From Sphingobacterium yanglingense (lineage in GTDB: Bacteria > Bacteroidota > Bacteroidia > Sphingobacteriales > Sphingobacteriaceae), in contig NZ_SNYV01000014.1 in NCBI RefSeq assembly GCF_004363245.1, positions 434,001-498,000 of the forward strand: DNA of 64,000 bases, in the 5' to 3' direction. A program made the translations under genes and the position numbers. Shown piece after piece: positions 36,552 to 45,566 of this stretch. Below the pieces are notes generated by a model. That model was given only the letters and a program-made list of their open reading frames with translations, was not told where the DNA came from and made no database searches. How positions within the stretch are numbered: position 1 is the stretch's first letter; every line of letters starts with the position of its first letter.

Positions 36552-37466
36552 ATGAGCGAGACGTTAGAAACATTAGACGATTATTATAAACGGTTGAGTC
36601 ACTTGCACGACAGCGAAGGCGATTTTGAAATTGGTAAATCACATTTCAATATCTCACTCCGTAGATACTGCGATTTTAAAACTCCTTATAACCGTCGAGA
36701 CTTTTATAAAATCAGTTTGATTATCGGCAAGGGGTGGTTCAAATACGGCAAACATGAACTCTATATCGATCGGCCCGTTCTTTTTTTACCTGCCTTGAAT
36801 ATTCCCTATTCCTGGGTTTGCGATACCAATGAGCAAGAAGGCTATTTCTGTCTGTTCAATCAAGAGTTTTTCTCTGGAAGTCAGGCTTTCGAACCATTCA
36901 AAAAAACTTCTCTTTTTAAAGAGTGGAGTAATCCGATTATTTTCCTAGATGAAGAGCAGCTCCTTACGGTGACAGCTTTCTTTAATAATATGTATAGGCT
37001 CAACAATTCCAACTATCTATTGCAATGCAGTGCGATAAAAAACAATCTTGCTGCTATTCTGCATCTGGCACTAGAATGGAGGGTTGATGATGTAGCGGTG
37101 CAGGAGCAGGCCGGTGCGGTGCGCATGTATCGTCAATTTGATGAAATGCTTCATAAGCAGTTTCCTTTAGATTCACCAGCTTATCCGCTAGAGTTGCGAA
37201 CAGCGGCCGATTTCGCAAATAAATTGCATGTACATGTCAACCATCTCAATGCCTCGGTCAAATCGGTTACGAATCTGACGACAACACAGCTTATCAAACG
37301 AAAAGTACTGGAAGAAGCGAAGAACCTATTGACCTATACGGATTGGAATGTCGCAGAAATAGGCTATACGTTAGGATTTGAAGAGCCCGCCCATTTCAAT
37401 AATTTCTTCAAAAAGAATGCACAAATCTCTCCGTTGAAATATCGTAAAAATAAAGCGAATATTTGA
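36552..37466 (+). CDS. AraC family transcriptional regulator
   Basis: A 304-residue AraC regulator. The N-terminal ~170 residues are a sensing domain ('FYKISLIIGKGWFKYGKHELYIDRPVLFLPALNIPYSW'), and the C-terminus has the two helix-turn-helices ('TAADFANKLHVHVNHLNASVKSVTNLTT' and 'NVAEIGYTLGFEEPAHFNNFFKKNAQISPLKYRK'). It is followed in the same direction by an MFS drug-efflux-type gene 84 bp away with its own -7 box, a pairing in which the regulator commonly controls the pump. Confidence 0.92.
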   Translation: MSETLETLDDYYKRLSHLHDSEGDFEIGKSHFNISLRRYCDFKTPYNRRDFYKISLIIGKGWFKYGKHELYIDRPVLFLPALNIPYSWVCDTNEQEGYFCLFNQEFFSGSQAFEPFKKTSLFKEWSNPIIFLDEEQLLTVTAFFNNMYRLNNSNYLLQCSAIKNNLAAILHLALEWRVDDVAVQEQAGAVRMYRQFDEMLHKQFPLDSPAYPLELRTAADFANKLHVHVNHLNASVKSVTNLTTTQLIKRKVLEEAKNLLTYTDWNVAEIGYTLGFEEPAHFNNFFKKNAQISPLKYRKNKANI

Positions 37467-37518
37467 TTTTCGTAATTTTTACTTTGTATCATAAAATCTC
37501 AATAATAGATTTACCATC

Positions 37519-37526
37519 TAGTTTTG
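37519..37526 (+). promoter_or_regulatory. Candidate -7 element of MFS gene
   Basis: TAGTTTTG matches TAnnTTTG, 24 bp before the ATG at 37551. No good -33 element is seen at 17-23 bp upstream, which would fit an activator-dependent promoter (AraC neighbour). Confidence 0.35.
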
Positions 37527-37550
37527 TCTTCTGATAAAAACAAATAGGAT

Positions 37551-38744
37551 ATGTTGAGAGAAGCCTCTAAAAGTCGAATAAAACTGGTAACCCTATTGGC
37601 ATTTATATCCATGCCACTATCGGGATTTGTAACCGATATATATTTACCCTCATTTCCTTCAATGGCCAAGGGATTGATGGTCAGTGAAAGAGATATTCAG
37701 TTAACCCTAACTTCTTATTTGCTAAGTTATGGTATCTCCCAACTGTTTATAGGAAGTATATTAGATAATATTGGACGGTATCTTCCGAGGTTGTTCTCGT
37801 TGTTTATCCTCCTATTGAGCGGTATTGCCATTGCTTCTACAGATAGCGTCTTTATAATCTGTTTTTTGCGAGGGGTACAAGGTGTGGCAGTAGCAACGCT
37901 AGTCGTAGCGACCCGAGCTCTGTTTGCGGATTTATATCAAGGCGATAAACTTAAGAATTATCTGAGCTACTTTACTATTGTATGGTCTTGCGGTCCGATT
38001 TTAGCTCCATTTTTGGGCGGTTATCTCGAAAAGATATTCAATTGGCAGGCTAATTTTTATTTCCTGGCATTTTATGCTGCTATTCTGCTTGTTTTCGAAC
38101 TGATATACAGTAGCGAAAGTATTGCAGAAAAGAAGAAGATAAATTTAAGTCAAACAGTATCTGTCTATAAGTCCATGCTGCAGAATAAGCAGTTCATGTT
38201 AGGCATTTTGATTTTGGGAATTAGCTATTCTATAGTGATGCTATTTAATATCACAGGTCCTTTTATCATTGAAAATACGTTTCACTATACTTCTGTAGCG
38301 ATAGGCTATTGTACCTTACTCCTTGGTTTTTCCTGGGGAGTAGGAGGATTTATTGCTAAGAAACGGATGAATCAACCATTTAATAAACGAATTGGAATTC
38401 CCATAGCCGTACAGTTAGTCGCTATAATAGGCCTCTTAGGAGTTAGCATGTTTTATGAAAGTATTTTCGTTATGGTAGGCTTTGCCTTCCTTATTCACAT
38501 CATCTCTGGCGTATTGTTTACTACCTTTTTTACCAGTAGTATGTTGTTCTTCCCTACTAATGCCGGCACAGCTGGAGGACTGATGGGCGGATTGGTGTAT
38601 ATTATAACTTCGATATCAGGATCCTTGATTTCTTTAGGTAGCCAGGTTTCTACACAGGGGGATTTGGCTTGGCGTTATCTATTCTTTGCTATTCTCTTGC
38701 TGCTGGTTGTTTTCAGTATGTCAAGATTACAGAAGAAAGCTTAA
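37551..38744 (+). CDS. Bcr/CflA-type MFS multidrug efflux transporter
   Basis: A 397-residue major facilitator protein with about 12 membrane helices. Family signatures include the opening 'LVTLLAFISMPLSGFVTDIYLPSFPSMAKGLMVSERDIQLTLTSYLLSYGISQLF', the loop 2-3 motif 'GSILDNIGRYLPRLFSL' and 'RGVQGVAVATLVVATRALFADLY'. These fit the DHA1 Bcr/CflA group that exports drugs such as bicyclomycin, chloramphenicol or sulfonamides. It is next to an AraC regulator. Confidence 0.9.
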   Translation: MLREASKSRIKLVTLLAFISMPLSGFVTDIYLPSFPSMAKGLMVSERDIQLTLTSYLLSYGISQLFIGSILDNIGRYLPRLFSLFILLLSGIAIASTDSVFIICFLRGVQGVAVATLVVATRALFADLYQGDKLKNYLSYFTIVWSCGPILAPFLGGYLEKIFNWQANFYFLAFYAAILLVFELIYSSESIAEKKKINLSQTVSVYKSMLQNKQFMLGILILGISYSIVMLFNITGPFIIENTFHYTSVAIGYCTLLLGFSWGVGGFIAKKRMNQPFNKRIGIPIAVQLVAIIGLLGVSMFYESIFVMVGFAFLIHIISGVLFTTFFTSSMLFFPTNAGTAGGLMGGLVYIITSISGSLISLGSQVSTQGDLAWRYLFFAILLLLVVFSMSRLQKKA

Positions 38745-38763
38745 GACAGCAATTAGCTTATTC

Positions 38764-39135
38764 TTAACCTTTGGTCTTGATGGTTCCATTGCGGTACAGG
38801 TCTAAAGCCAGTTTGAGGATTTCAGTAATAACTTCTAGGTCCAAGTCTTCATTGGGATTTACCCGTAATATTTTCATTCGTGAACGTTCGCCGGTTTCCA
38901 ATAATGGGTGTTCCAACAGCTTGCCCTCTACCACCAATATATAAGGAGCATTCACTTTTTTATCCACCCAGAGGTAACAGAATGCCTTGTTCTTATAACA
39001 AAAACAAGGCATTCCATATTTAGTAGTCTCCGTAACAGCCGAGTCTTGCCCCAATATAATTGTTCTTAAAGCAAGTAGGCAGCCTTTGTTTGGCTCCTCT
39101 TTATCCAGGTAAAAATGTTGTAGGGACTCGTTCAT
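38764..39135 (-). CDS. DUF1801-type (YdhG-like) protein
   Basis: A 123-residue protein that reads like the DUF1801/YdhG fold: 'LLALRTIILGQDSAVTETTKYGMPCFCYKNKAFCYLWVDKKVNAPYILVVEGKLLEHPLL'. The family is uncharacterised; some members resemble iron-sulfur-assembly frataxin-like folds. No signal or membrane segment. It is the last of five closely spaced minus-strand genes (41959 to 38764), 12 bp after a GNAT. Confidence 0.8.
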   Translation of the reverse strand: MNESLQHFYLDKEEPNKGCLLALRTIILGQDSAVTETTKYGMPCFCYKNKAFCYLWVDKKVNAPYILVVEGKLLEHPLLETGERSRMKILRVNPNEDLDLEVITEILKLALDLYRNGTIKTKG

Positions 39136-39147
39136 TGTTATCGATTG

Positions 39148-39585
39148 TTATAATAAATTACTGTTCCAGCCCATCTTAAGGTCTTTGGCAGAAGTCGCTT
39201 CATCTATGAGTTCTTCATCCACCTGAAAACCATGGTGCCGGTAGAATTCAACAGCAACCTTATTCTCCGCATAGACATTTAATGTCAACAGCCTTGATTT
39301 TGTTTTTACAAATCGTAATAGATGAGAACCCAAGCCATTGCCCTGTTGATCGGTAGCCACAAATAAAGCAGCGATGTGATTATCTACTAACGATGCAAAT
39401 CCCTGTATACAGCCGCTTTCATCCTCATACACCCAAGATTGGCTTTGAGGCAGATAGATTTCCTTCATATCAGAAGTCCCATCTTTCCAATATCCTTCAG
39501 GGATAAAGTGATGCGCTTTGATAGAGGCATTCAACCAAATATCGACCATACGGTCATAGTCTTGTTCTTCTGCTAATCGTATCAT
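39148..39585 (-). CDS. GNAT family N-acetyltransferase (YjaB-like)
   Basis: A 145-residue GNAT. 'MIRLAEEQDYDRMVDIWLNASIKAHHFIPEGYW' is the N-terminal pattern of YjaB-like acetyltransferases, and 'VATDQQGNGLGSHLLRFVK' is the acetyl-CoA loop (about residues 78-95), followed by 'LTLNVYAENKVAVEFYRHHGFQV'. It lies 4 bp after the preceding double-GNAT gene. It is similar in pattern to the GNAT at 45567 in this window. Substrate unknown. Confidence 0.92.
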   Translation of the reverse strand: MIRLAEEQDYDRMVDIWLNASIKAHHFIPEGYWKDGTSDMKEIYLPQSQSWVYEDESGCIQGFASLVDNHIAALFVATDQQGNGLGSHLLRFVKTKSRLLTLNVYAENKVAVEFYRHHGFQVDEELIDEATSAKDLKMGWNSNLL

Positions 39586-39589
39586 GGAC

Positions 39590-40426
39590 TTAAATACTTT
39601 TGGTCATCTCCAATTGATTAATATCATTTTGAAGCCCTTGTTTTTCTAAGAATTGTTTTAAATCAGCAGCAGCTTCGTCCACATTGTTTATTTGTATGGA
39701 TTCTGCTGGAATCTGCTGCCCTATAGCAGCAATAAGCTGTTGGGCCACTCCTTTATGGCGTTGGTTAGGATTTACGGCGAGTTGGTATATTCTTCTTTTC
39801 GTCGTATTAAAAAGAACGTAGCCCACTAGTTCGTCCCCTATAAAAGCCCCGAGAATAGATGGAGGTACAAGTTGCATACTTCGGGTATCACTTTGCCAGC
39901 TTGGTGTAATATCCCAAAAATCCGATAGCGTATCCCAAGGGAGCGAAGACAAAGGCTTTAGTAATGCTGTGTTATTCCCTTTAGATTCTTTCAGAGGACC
40001 CGAAAAGCACAATAGTTTACGTTTTATTGTAAAACCTTCTTTTTCATACGCACGGATAGCAGACTGATTACTTTCTATAACCTCGAGAACCATTTCTTTA
40101 ACACCCTGAGCCTGAAGAAAAGGAACGATATAAGCGTACATCTGTCCCACAAGCCCCTTCCCTCGGTAATCAGGCAACACACCAGTTCCTGCATTATATA
40201 CCCTATAGCCATTATCCAAAGGACGTACCCCATGCATTATAAATGCGACCAATGTTCCATCTTCAAAAACACCGACCGAATAGTCCATTTGAATGTCTTC
40301 GGATGTGATTTTAAAATCCAGCTGTTCACTGTTAAGTTGGAAAGGCACTATGTAGTCCGCAAAGGCACCATTGATGGCAAGGAGCAAGTCCGGAATATCC
40401 TGATTCGTTAATCTTCGTATTTGCAT
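39590..40426 (-). CDS. Tandem-domain GNAT acetyltransferase
   Basis: About 278 residues with two GNAT units. The N-terminal unit has 'VLPDYRGKGLVGQMYAYIVPFLQ' followed by 'LEVIESNQSAIRAYEKEGFTI'; the C-terminal unit has 'LAVNPNQRHKGVAQQLIAAIG' near residue 225-245. Both pyrophosphate loops look intact. The ATG at 40426 is preferred over a TTG nine bases upstream. It lies between two other GNAT genes. Tandem GNATs occur in mycothiol-synthase-like and antibiotic-modifying families, but nothing here fixes the substrate. Confidence 0.88.
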   Translation of the reverse strand: MQIRRLTNQDIPDLLLAINGAFADYIVPFQLNSEQLDFKITSEDIQMDYSVGVFEDGTLVAFIMHGVRPLDNGYRVYNAGTGVLPDYRGKGLVGQMYAYIVPFLQAQGVKEMVLEVIESNQSAIRAYEKEGFTIKRKLLCFSGPLKESKGNNTALLKPLSSLPWDTLSDFWDITPSWQSDTRSMQLVPPSILGAFIGDELVGYVLFNTTKRRIYQLAVNPNQRHKGVAQQLIAAIGQQIPAESIQINNVDEAAADLKQFLEKQGLQNDINQLEMTKSI

Positions 40427-40442
40427 ATATTTCAAGTCTATG

Positions 40443-41360
40443 TTACGTGTGTGATAAGAATGGGATGATAAGTTTGTGTTCTTCGAAAGCCTGTCTCAGA
40501 TTGGGCGAGACAAAGAGATGCAAGTCATCATCCTGCCATGGCTCAAAATCGAATCCATCCTGAAGGGGCGTAAAACCCAGGGATACCCTATCAAAAGTGA
40601 AATCCTGTAATGCAGCAATGACCTCCTGTAGCTTAACCTTACTCGTGCTAAACAGTTCAACGATACGCAAAGTGCTGTTCTCTAGTTCAACTACCACAGC
40701 GCACTCTAGCGCTTCAATAAAGTAAATCGAATCTTTAAAACCCATTTCTGGATAAGCATAAGTATAGAATAGGCTAAGTCCTTTGCTTTTACAGCTCACT
40801 GCACTATTGGTAACGTTACGTTCTATCAAGCCTTCGAATAGATGTAAGTCTTCGACAATATCAAGGTTCAGTTTTCGATTCGATAGCTTCTGACTAATCA
40901 TCGGGGTATCCAACTGCTTTACAGCGATAAATTCCGGAGCTGGGACCAAGCCGAATTTTGGATAATAATCAAGTACAGTTTCATTGGCAAATAAGAACAT
41001 GCCATCACTCTTTTCTTTAAAATCATCCTGTATACGTTCCATCAGAAAACGCCCAAGGCCTTTTTTCTGATATGATTCATCCGTCATTACCGTGCCGATT
41101 TGCAACAATGTTTTGGATTCACCAAGTACCTCCGCATCAAAGAGACTCACGGTAGCATGGGATACAATTTTAGCCCCATCAAAGAGGGAGTACAGTATAC
41201 AGCTATCATCCCAGTAGCCCGATTGATAGTAGTTTTCAAAATCAAAATCCCAAAAGCTGTGGGTCATTCGGTTGAATTCCAAACGTAAACTTTCTTCCTG
41301 TTGATATTGTGTATGGAGCGTATAAGTGGCTCCGCTTATTTCTATATTTTCTTGTGTCAT
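40443..41360 (-). CDS. GNAT family N-acetyltransferase, long form
   Basis: A 305-residue protein with one clear N-terminal GNAT domain: 'LLQIGTVMTDESYQKKGLGRFLMERIQDDF' (about residues 90-120) and 'ANETVLDYYPKFGLVPAPEF'. The C-terminal ~150 residues are a second, more divergent domain. Its start codon overlaps the stop of GrpB (TAATG), so the two are translationally coupled. Substrate unknown. Confidence 0.85.
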   Translation of the reverse strand: MTQENIEISGATYTLHTQYQQEESLRLEFNRMTHSFWDFDFENYYQSGYWDDSCILYSLFDGAKIVSHATVSLFDAEVLGESKTLLQIGTVMTDESYQKKGLGRFLMERIQDDFKEKSDGMFLFANETVLDYYPKFGLVPAPEFIAVKQLDTPMISQKLSNRKLNLDIVEDLHLFEGLIERNVTNSAVSCKSKGLSLFYTYAYPEMGFKDSIYFIEALECAVVVELENSTLRIVELFSTSKVKLQEVIAALQDFTFDRVSLGFTPLQDGFDFEPWQDDDLHLFVSPNLRQAFEEHKLIIPFLSHT

Positions 41361-41959
41361 TACTCTTCAGATTCTTTATACCACCTAAGGGCATTTTGTT
41401 CTTCTCTCTTTAAAAATACGTCTTTACCCGCATTATAATCGTTGCCGTCCTTCCATTCCTGTTGTGTTAGACGTTCTTTCAATGTTTGGTATTCCTGTAC
41501 AATTGCAGGATGAGCCCGGAGGTAATCACGAAATGCAATATGCCTCAACCAATGTTCCGAATCCGTAGGGATTACATGGACATGCGCCATGCGCAAACTA
41601 TGGTCATGCATCTGCTCTGGGATATCATCTTCTTTTCCGATAACCTCCATTAGTCCCAGTTCTTTGGCATTCGCTGTCAACCGTACAAAAAATCTACGGT
41701 AGGGCATATCCTCATTGTACTTTTCATAATACACATAACTTCCATTATTCAAAAGTATAGGCACCTTATCCAAGTCTCTATAGTCTGATACACCAATCAT
41801 AATATCGATGATTGGTTTGGCGGAGAGACCATCGACGGATGTACTTCCGATATGTTCGATACGGGGAGAAAGAACCAACAGCATTTCGCTAAGTTCTTCT
41901 TTAAGCCCTTCAAACATTGTTTTCCAAGCTGGATTATAGGATTCAAAAGGTAATTTCAT
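41360..41959 (-). CDS. GrpB family protein (nucleotidyltransferase fold)
   Basis: A 199-residue GrpB/UPF0157 protein. 'PRIEHIGSTSVDGLSAKPIIDIMIGVSDY' (about residues 33-61) is the family signature, placing a GS motif and a D-x-x-hydrophobic strand in a nucleotidyltransferase-like fold; 'LRMAHVHVIPTDSEHW' and 'FRDYLRAHP' are also typical. Biochemical role is unclear, and it is often found beside or fused to acetyltransferases and CoaE. It is the first gene of the minus-strand cluster with three GNATs. Confidence 0.93.
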   Translation of the reverse strand: MKLPFESYNPAWKTMFEGLKEELSEMLLVLSPRIEHIGSTSVDGLSAKPIIDIMIGVSDYRDLDKVPILLNNGSYVYYEKYNEDMPYRRFFVRLTANAKELGLMEVIGKEDDIPEQMHDHSLRMAHVHVIPTDSEHWLRHIAFRDYLRAHPAIVQEYQTLKERLTQQEWKDGNDYNAGKDVFLKREEQNALRWYKESEE

Positions 41960-42125
41960 CGTACTTTTTTTGGTAACCTTGTATGAGAAGTATACAAAGA
42001 TAACCTTTCCCTATAGAAAGGAATGTTCAATTTTTACAGACTAATGTTCGGATTGTAATAGGCTATTCACTAAAATAAACCTGCAAATATAAATTTAAGG
42101 CATATATATTGTAGAGTCTCAATTT

Positions 42126-42608
42126 ATGAAGAGCTATTATCTGTACCTATTACTGCTTGGGATATTTACTATTTCCAAGGCTTCCGCCCAAATATTTAGC
42201 TTGGGGATGAAACAAGACAAAAGGCCGATGTTTCAGGCGGCTCTCAATGTGCCAGTCGTGTTTGATAGGGATAAGAATTACGATTTTACGGTAGGCGTAG
42301 ACTACAGCAGTAAAAATCCAAAACAACCTTCAGGATTAGCACCGCAGGTCGGATTTGTTCGGTATATCGTTGACAATAGATATAAAGACTTTTTGGTCTC
42401 AGCCAATGTGCATACCGGATACCTCTTTGATTTTAATAAAGGTATGGATAATCAATTTCGCGTCAGTCCACACCTGTATGTTGAATATCAGGCTTTGTTT
42501 AATTGTCGGATTGGTTATGACTATATGATGCCATTGCAGAAAGGTTACCCATTTATTTCTATAGGAATCGGTGGACTAATGATGTTTAGGCATTTTAGCA
42601 TTATGTAG
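42126..42608 (+). CDS. Exported hypothetical protein, possible small beta-barrel
   Basis: A 160-residue protein with a signal peptide (cleavage likely after SKASAQ, residue 22). The mature region alternates hydrophobic and polar residues ('YDFTVGVDYSSKN', 'FLVSANVHTGYLFDF', 'PHLYVEYQALFNCRIGYDYM', 'PFISIGIGGLMMF'), suggesting a short outer-membrane or periplasmic beta structure. No family recognised. It stands alone, with an 8-bp gap before the converging methyltransferase stop. Confidence 0.65.
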   Translation: MKSYYLYLLLLGIFTISKASAQIFSLGMKQDKRPMFQAALNVPVVFDRDKNYDFTVGVDYSSKNPKQPSGLAPQVGFVRYIVDNRYKDFLVSANVHTGYLFDFNKGMDNQFRVSPHLYVEYQALFNCRIGYDYMMPLQKGYPFISIGIGGLMMFRHFSIM

Positions 42609-42616
42609 CCAAACGA

Positions 42617-43288
42617 TTAATCGTGCTCACTTTTCACGGCATACACCGTTAGAAAAGTACGCTTTACAGGTGTCCCATCTTTACTCGTTGTATCATCCGT
42701 GTATGTCATTGATTGAATAGCCTCAAATCCAATCTGATAAAGATGTTCAGCGATTTCATCGTCCGTATATAGTGAAAATCCGTGTTGCGTAAAAGGAAGC
42801 TTTGATCCAAATTCCTTTTCTACAAAAGTGAGGGCCAGCTGACCTCCGTCTTGTAGCGTACGGTGTATTTCTCTTAATGAAAACTCCATGTCAGGCCAGA
42901 AATACAAGGTGTTCACCGAAAAAATATGCGTAAAATAATTATCAGAATAGGGTATTAAGCCACTGCCATCTACTTTAGCGAAGTGAGCTCTACCAGAATC
43001 GACGACAGATTGGTTGTGACAGATAGCAAGGTTGAGCATCGCTTCGGAAATTTCTATGCCATGGTATTTTATGTCAGGTGCTATATCAAGGAGTTGAGCA
43101 ATATGTTTTCCGCTTCCAAAACCAATTTCAAGTATAATGCTTTTGTCTTCCAATGTCAATGCAGAAATGGCTTCTTGAATCATAGCTTGGTTGGAGGTAG
43201 ACATGTTGTCGGCAATAGCCTCTGCCTGATCCCCCGATGGGCAGCGAAGCTGTGAGGCCAACTCTTTCATTGGATCTTTGTTGATCAT
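42617..43288 (-). CDS. Class I SAM-dependent methyltransferase
   Basis: A 223-residue methyltransferase. Motif I is 'IILEIGFGSGKHIAQLLD' (about residues 53-70), the acidic ribose-binding residue follows in 'YHGIEISEAML', and 'YFTHIFSVNTLYFWPD' and 'EIHRTLQDGGQLALTFVE' are motifs of the Methyltransf_11/UbiE-like group. The substrate is probably a small molecule. It stands between divergent or converging single genes. Confidence 0.9.
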   Translation of the reverse strand: MINKDPMKELASQLRCPSGDQAEAIADNMSTSNQAMIQEAISALTLEDKSIILEIGFGSGKHIAQLLDIAPDIKYHGIEISEAMLNLAICHNQSVVDSGRAHFAKVDGSGLIPYSDNYFTHIFSVNTLYFWPDMEFSLREIHRTLQDGGQLALTFVEKEFGSKLPFTQHGFSLYTDDEIAEHLYQIGFEAIQSMTYTDDTTSKDGTPVKRTFLTVYAVKSEHD

Positions 43289-43479
43289 CGAATATCTTCT
43301 TTTATTTAATTGTCTCGTGAAAATTCGTTTTAAACCTACATAAATTTGCTATTACAAGCAATACAATTGTGTCTTAATATAAAGTCCAACTCATATCATA
43401 ACCCACATAAAACGAATCGTAAAAGATACGCTATGCTTATTAAGGTAATTACTAGTTTTAGAATACATTTTAGAAAACT

Positions 43480-44562
43480 ATGCGAAAGAAGATTTTCTCC
43501 GGTATAAATTGGTTGGTAATGTTGGTCACTTGTAGTTCCTGTGGTAAAGTAATCGATGCCAGCAAATCAGAATCATATTATGTGAAACAAGGAAATGTCT
43601 ATTTTATTCCGGGTGGCAATAGTTTTGAAAGAGGAAGTAAGAAAATGGATGCAGATCCACAATCTTTTCAACCGCTTGCAGAAACTTACGGAAAAGATAG
43701 CCGTCATGTGTTTTTTCGAGGAAGTAAACAGGAGCATATAGATTTGAATTCCTTTCAGGTAGAAAAGGGAATACCCAAAGATAAATCCCACGTATATTGT
43801 TATATGGGAGATGATATAGATTTTAATAGGAGAGGTGAAGACGTATTATCCATGATCGAACAAGCCGACCCTTCTACTTTTCAAAGATTAAATGCTGCTG
43901 CAATTGGTTTTGCAAAAGACAAAAACCATTATTATTACCGTAATCGCCTTATTTCAGTGGATTACAAAAGTTTTCAGATTCTCAATGCCCGCTTTATGAA
44001 AGATGATGAAAAACTGTATCTAGATAACGGAGAACTGTTTTTAGTGGTGGATAAATCGTTGAAAGAAGTAGAAAAAGTAAATAATGAATACGTATTAGTT
44101 GATGGTAATAAGCTGTTTTATTTTCAGCCTTTTAAAAAAGAGGGAGTTATAAAAAGCCCCCTTTCTCCCAATAGCCTTCCGATTGAAGTCGTAGACGATG
44201 ACCTTTTGAAAACTCAGAAAGAGGTGTTTCTCTTTGGGCGTCCAATACCAGGTGCAGATCCGAAGACATTGCGAGTACTGTTCAAAACGAAAACAGAACT
44301 GATAGCCAAAGACAAAAAGCACGTATATTATAACCTCGAAGTCATACCGCTAGCCAATCCCGAAACGTATCAACTCTTGGATGGGCGAGTCGGTAAGGAT
44401 GACCGATTTGTCTATTACACAAACAAAAAGATAGATGTTCCCGATGTGGAAGGGTTCAGAAAGGTAATGGATTCATCTATGCCGAATGTTACTTTCCAAG
44501 ACAACAAAGGTAATGTGTATGATGCTTGGGGGGTAAAACAGGAATCTAAATCCAGTCGTTGA
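43480..44562 (+). CDS. DKNYY-repeat lipoprotein
   Basis: A 360-residue protein with a lipoprotein-like signal (lipobox CSSC, Cys about residue 22). It contains about six repeats of the DKNYY type: 'YGKDSRHVFFRG', 'IPKDKSHVYCYMG', 'FAKDKNHYYYRN', 'FMKDDEKLYLDN', 'IAKDKKHVYYNL' and 'VGKDDRFVYYTN', each followed by a 'D-x-x-(S/T)-F/Y-Q-x-L' turn. The family is widespread in bacteria with unknown role. Its last 17 bp overlap the 3' end of the converging acetyltransferase gene. Confidence 0.85.
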   Translation: MRKKIFSGINWLVMLVTCSSCGKVIDASKSESYYVKQGNVYFIPGGNSFERGSKKMDADPQSFQPLAETYGKDSRHVFFRGSKQEHIDLNSFQVEKGIPKDKSHVYCYMGDDIDFNRRGEDVLSMIEQADPSTFQRLNAAAIGFAKDKNHYYYRNRLISVDYKSFQILNARFMKDDEKLYLDNGELFLVVDKSLKEVEKVNNEYVLVDGNKLFYFQPFKKEGVIKSPLSPNSLPIEVVDDDLLKTQKEVFLFGRPIPGADPKTLRVLFKTKTELIAKDKKHVYYNLEVIPLANPETYQLLDGRVGKDDRFVYYTNKKIDVPDVEGFRKVMDSSMPNVTFQDNKGNVYDAWGVKQESKSSR

Positions 44563-45199
44563 TTTCGTTGCCCAATGCTTCTATATCATTGATTAATTTG
44601 CAGGTATGATAACCATCAGCAACGGCGTGATTAACAAAAATTGAAATAGGAATAAGCCACTTAGAATCTCTTTCATAATACTTTCCAAAGCGTATAATAG
44701 GGTAGAGAAAATTACTTTCGTGGTAGGTATCCTGACTGAAGCTTTCGAAACTCAGCCATGGGAGTACTGAAATAGGACAAAAATTAGCTGGTCGACCCTC
44801 TCTCGCTTTGATTTTTTTTACATGCCTATATTTTTCGATATCAGTAGTTACTTCTTCATAAAACTCTTTGAAAGTAGGTTTGTAGGTACTCCATACGTCG
44901 GAGAACGTTTTGTCATCTTCATGGAAGATAGTATACGACGGATTTACAAAATTCCATATGCCTAAATCGCCAGCTTCATTAAAAGACATCCTGAACGCTT
45001 CATTTTGATTGACCGCTTTCATGATGAGATAAAGGAAAGAAGGGTAGAATTTAAGTTTATTATCTTTTATGCGTTCCCGAAAAACTGTTATATCGATATG
45101 ATGGGTGATATTGTACTTCGTTTTAATCGTATGATAAAAGTAGTCGAAATAAGGCTTTCTATTCCAATCTGCCGAGACTTTTGTAAAAACTGCTTCCAT
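44546..45199 (-). CDS. Chloramphenicol acetyltransferase-like (type A CAT) protein
   Basis: About 217 residues, the normal length of a type A CAT, a trimeric acetyl-CoA-dependent O-acetyltransferase. The catalytic signature appears as 'VNHAVADGYHTCKLINDIE' (canonical HHAVxDGxH with Asn at the first position, catalytic His at the second). 'WNRKPYFDYFYH' and 'FYPSFLYLIMKAVNQNEAFRM' match the CAT N-terminal motifs. ATG at 45199 is chosen over a TTG at 45214. Whether it acetylates chloramphenicol or another alcohol cannot be read. It overlaps the DKNYY gene tail to tail. Confidence 0.88.
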   Translation of the reverse strand: MEAVFTKVSADWNRKPYFDYFYHTIKTKYNITHHIDITVFRERIKDNKLKFYPSFLYLIMKAVNQNEAFRMSFNEAGDLGIWNFVNPSYTIFHEDDKTFSDVWSTYKPTFKEFYEEVTTDIEKYRHVKKIKAREGRPANFCPISVLPWLSFESFSQDTYHESNFLYPIIRFGKYYERDSKWLIPISIFVNHAVADGYHTCKLINDIEALGNEINDWI

Positions 45200-45214
45200 T
45201 CGTTTTATTTGCAA

Positions 45215-45566
45215 TATCGTTGTTTTTATGTTATCAAACGATTTTATAACAAAGATGATGCAATGTAGATTCGTTCATTTAACAAAGATTTTGGTTACTA
45301 GTGTTATAGTTATTACTTCCTTGATATCAAGATATACCTTAAGACGTATTTTAGGTAGTAATTAGATAGCATTAACATAGTGAAATACTATGCTGAGGCT
45401 AGGTAAAGGCTATGTTAAGGCTAGGTAAAAGCTAGCTTAATATAAAACTTAGTAATAGGCAGATTATAGCTTATAACTAAGGTTATATTGACGCTAGATT
45501 TTTAATTTAAGTTTAGCATATCTCCGACATAATTAACGAATTTTGCAATTCTTATGATGTAGAACT
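45215..45566. other. Noncoding gap with 22-bp micro-repeat
   Basis: No gene is supported here. AGGCTAGGTAAA occurs at 45396-45407 and 45418-45429, part of a 22-bp direct repeat with a third degenerate copy after it (AGCTAGCTTAA). The surrounding DNA is AT-rich and full of short TATA/TTAG runs. GAATTTTG near 45540 is a one-mismatch -7 box for the next gene. Confidence 0.45.

Noticed and set aside
36325-36642. Minus-strand 105-residue frame over the dispersed repeats
   Set aside because: It lies on the repeat elements and the AraC start; a repeat-derived frame.
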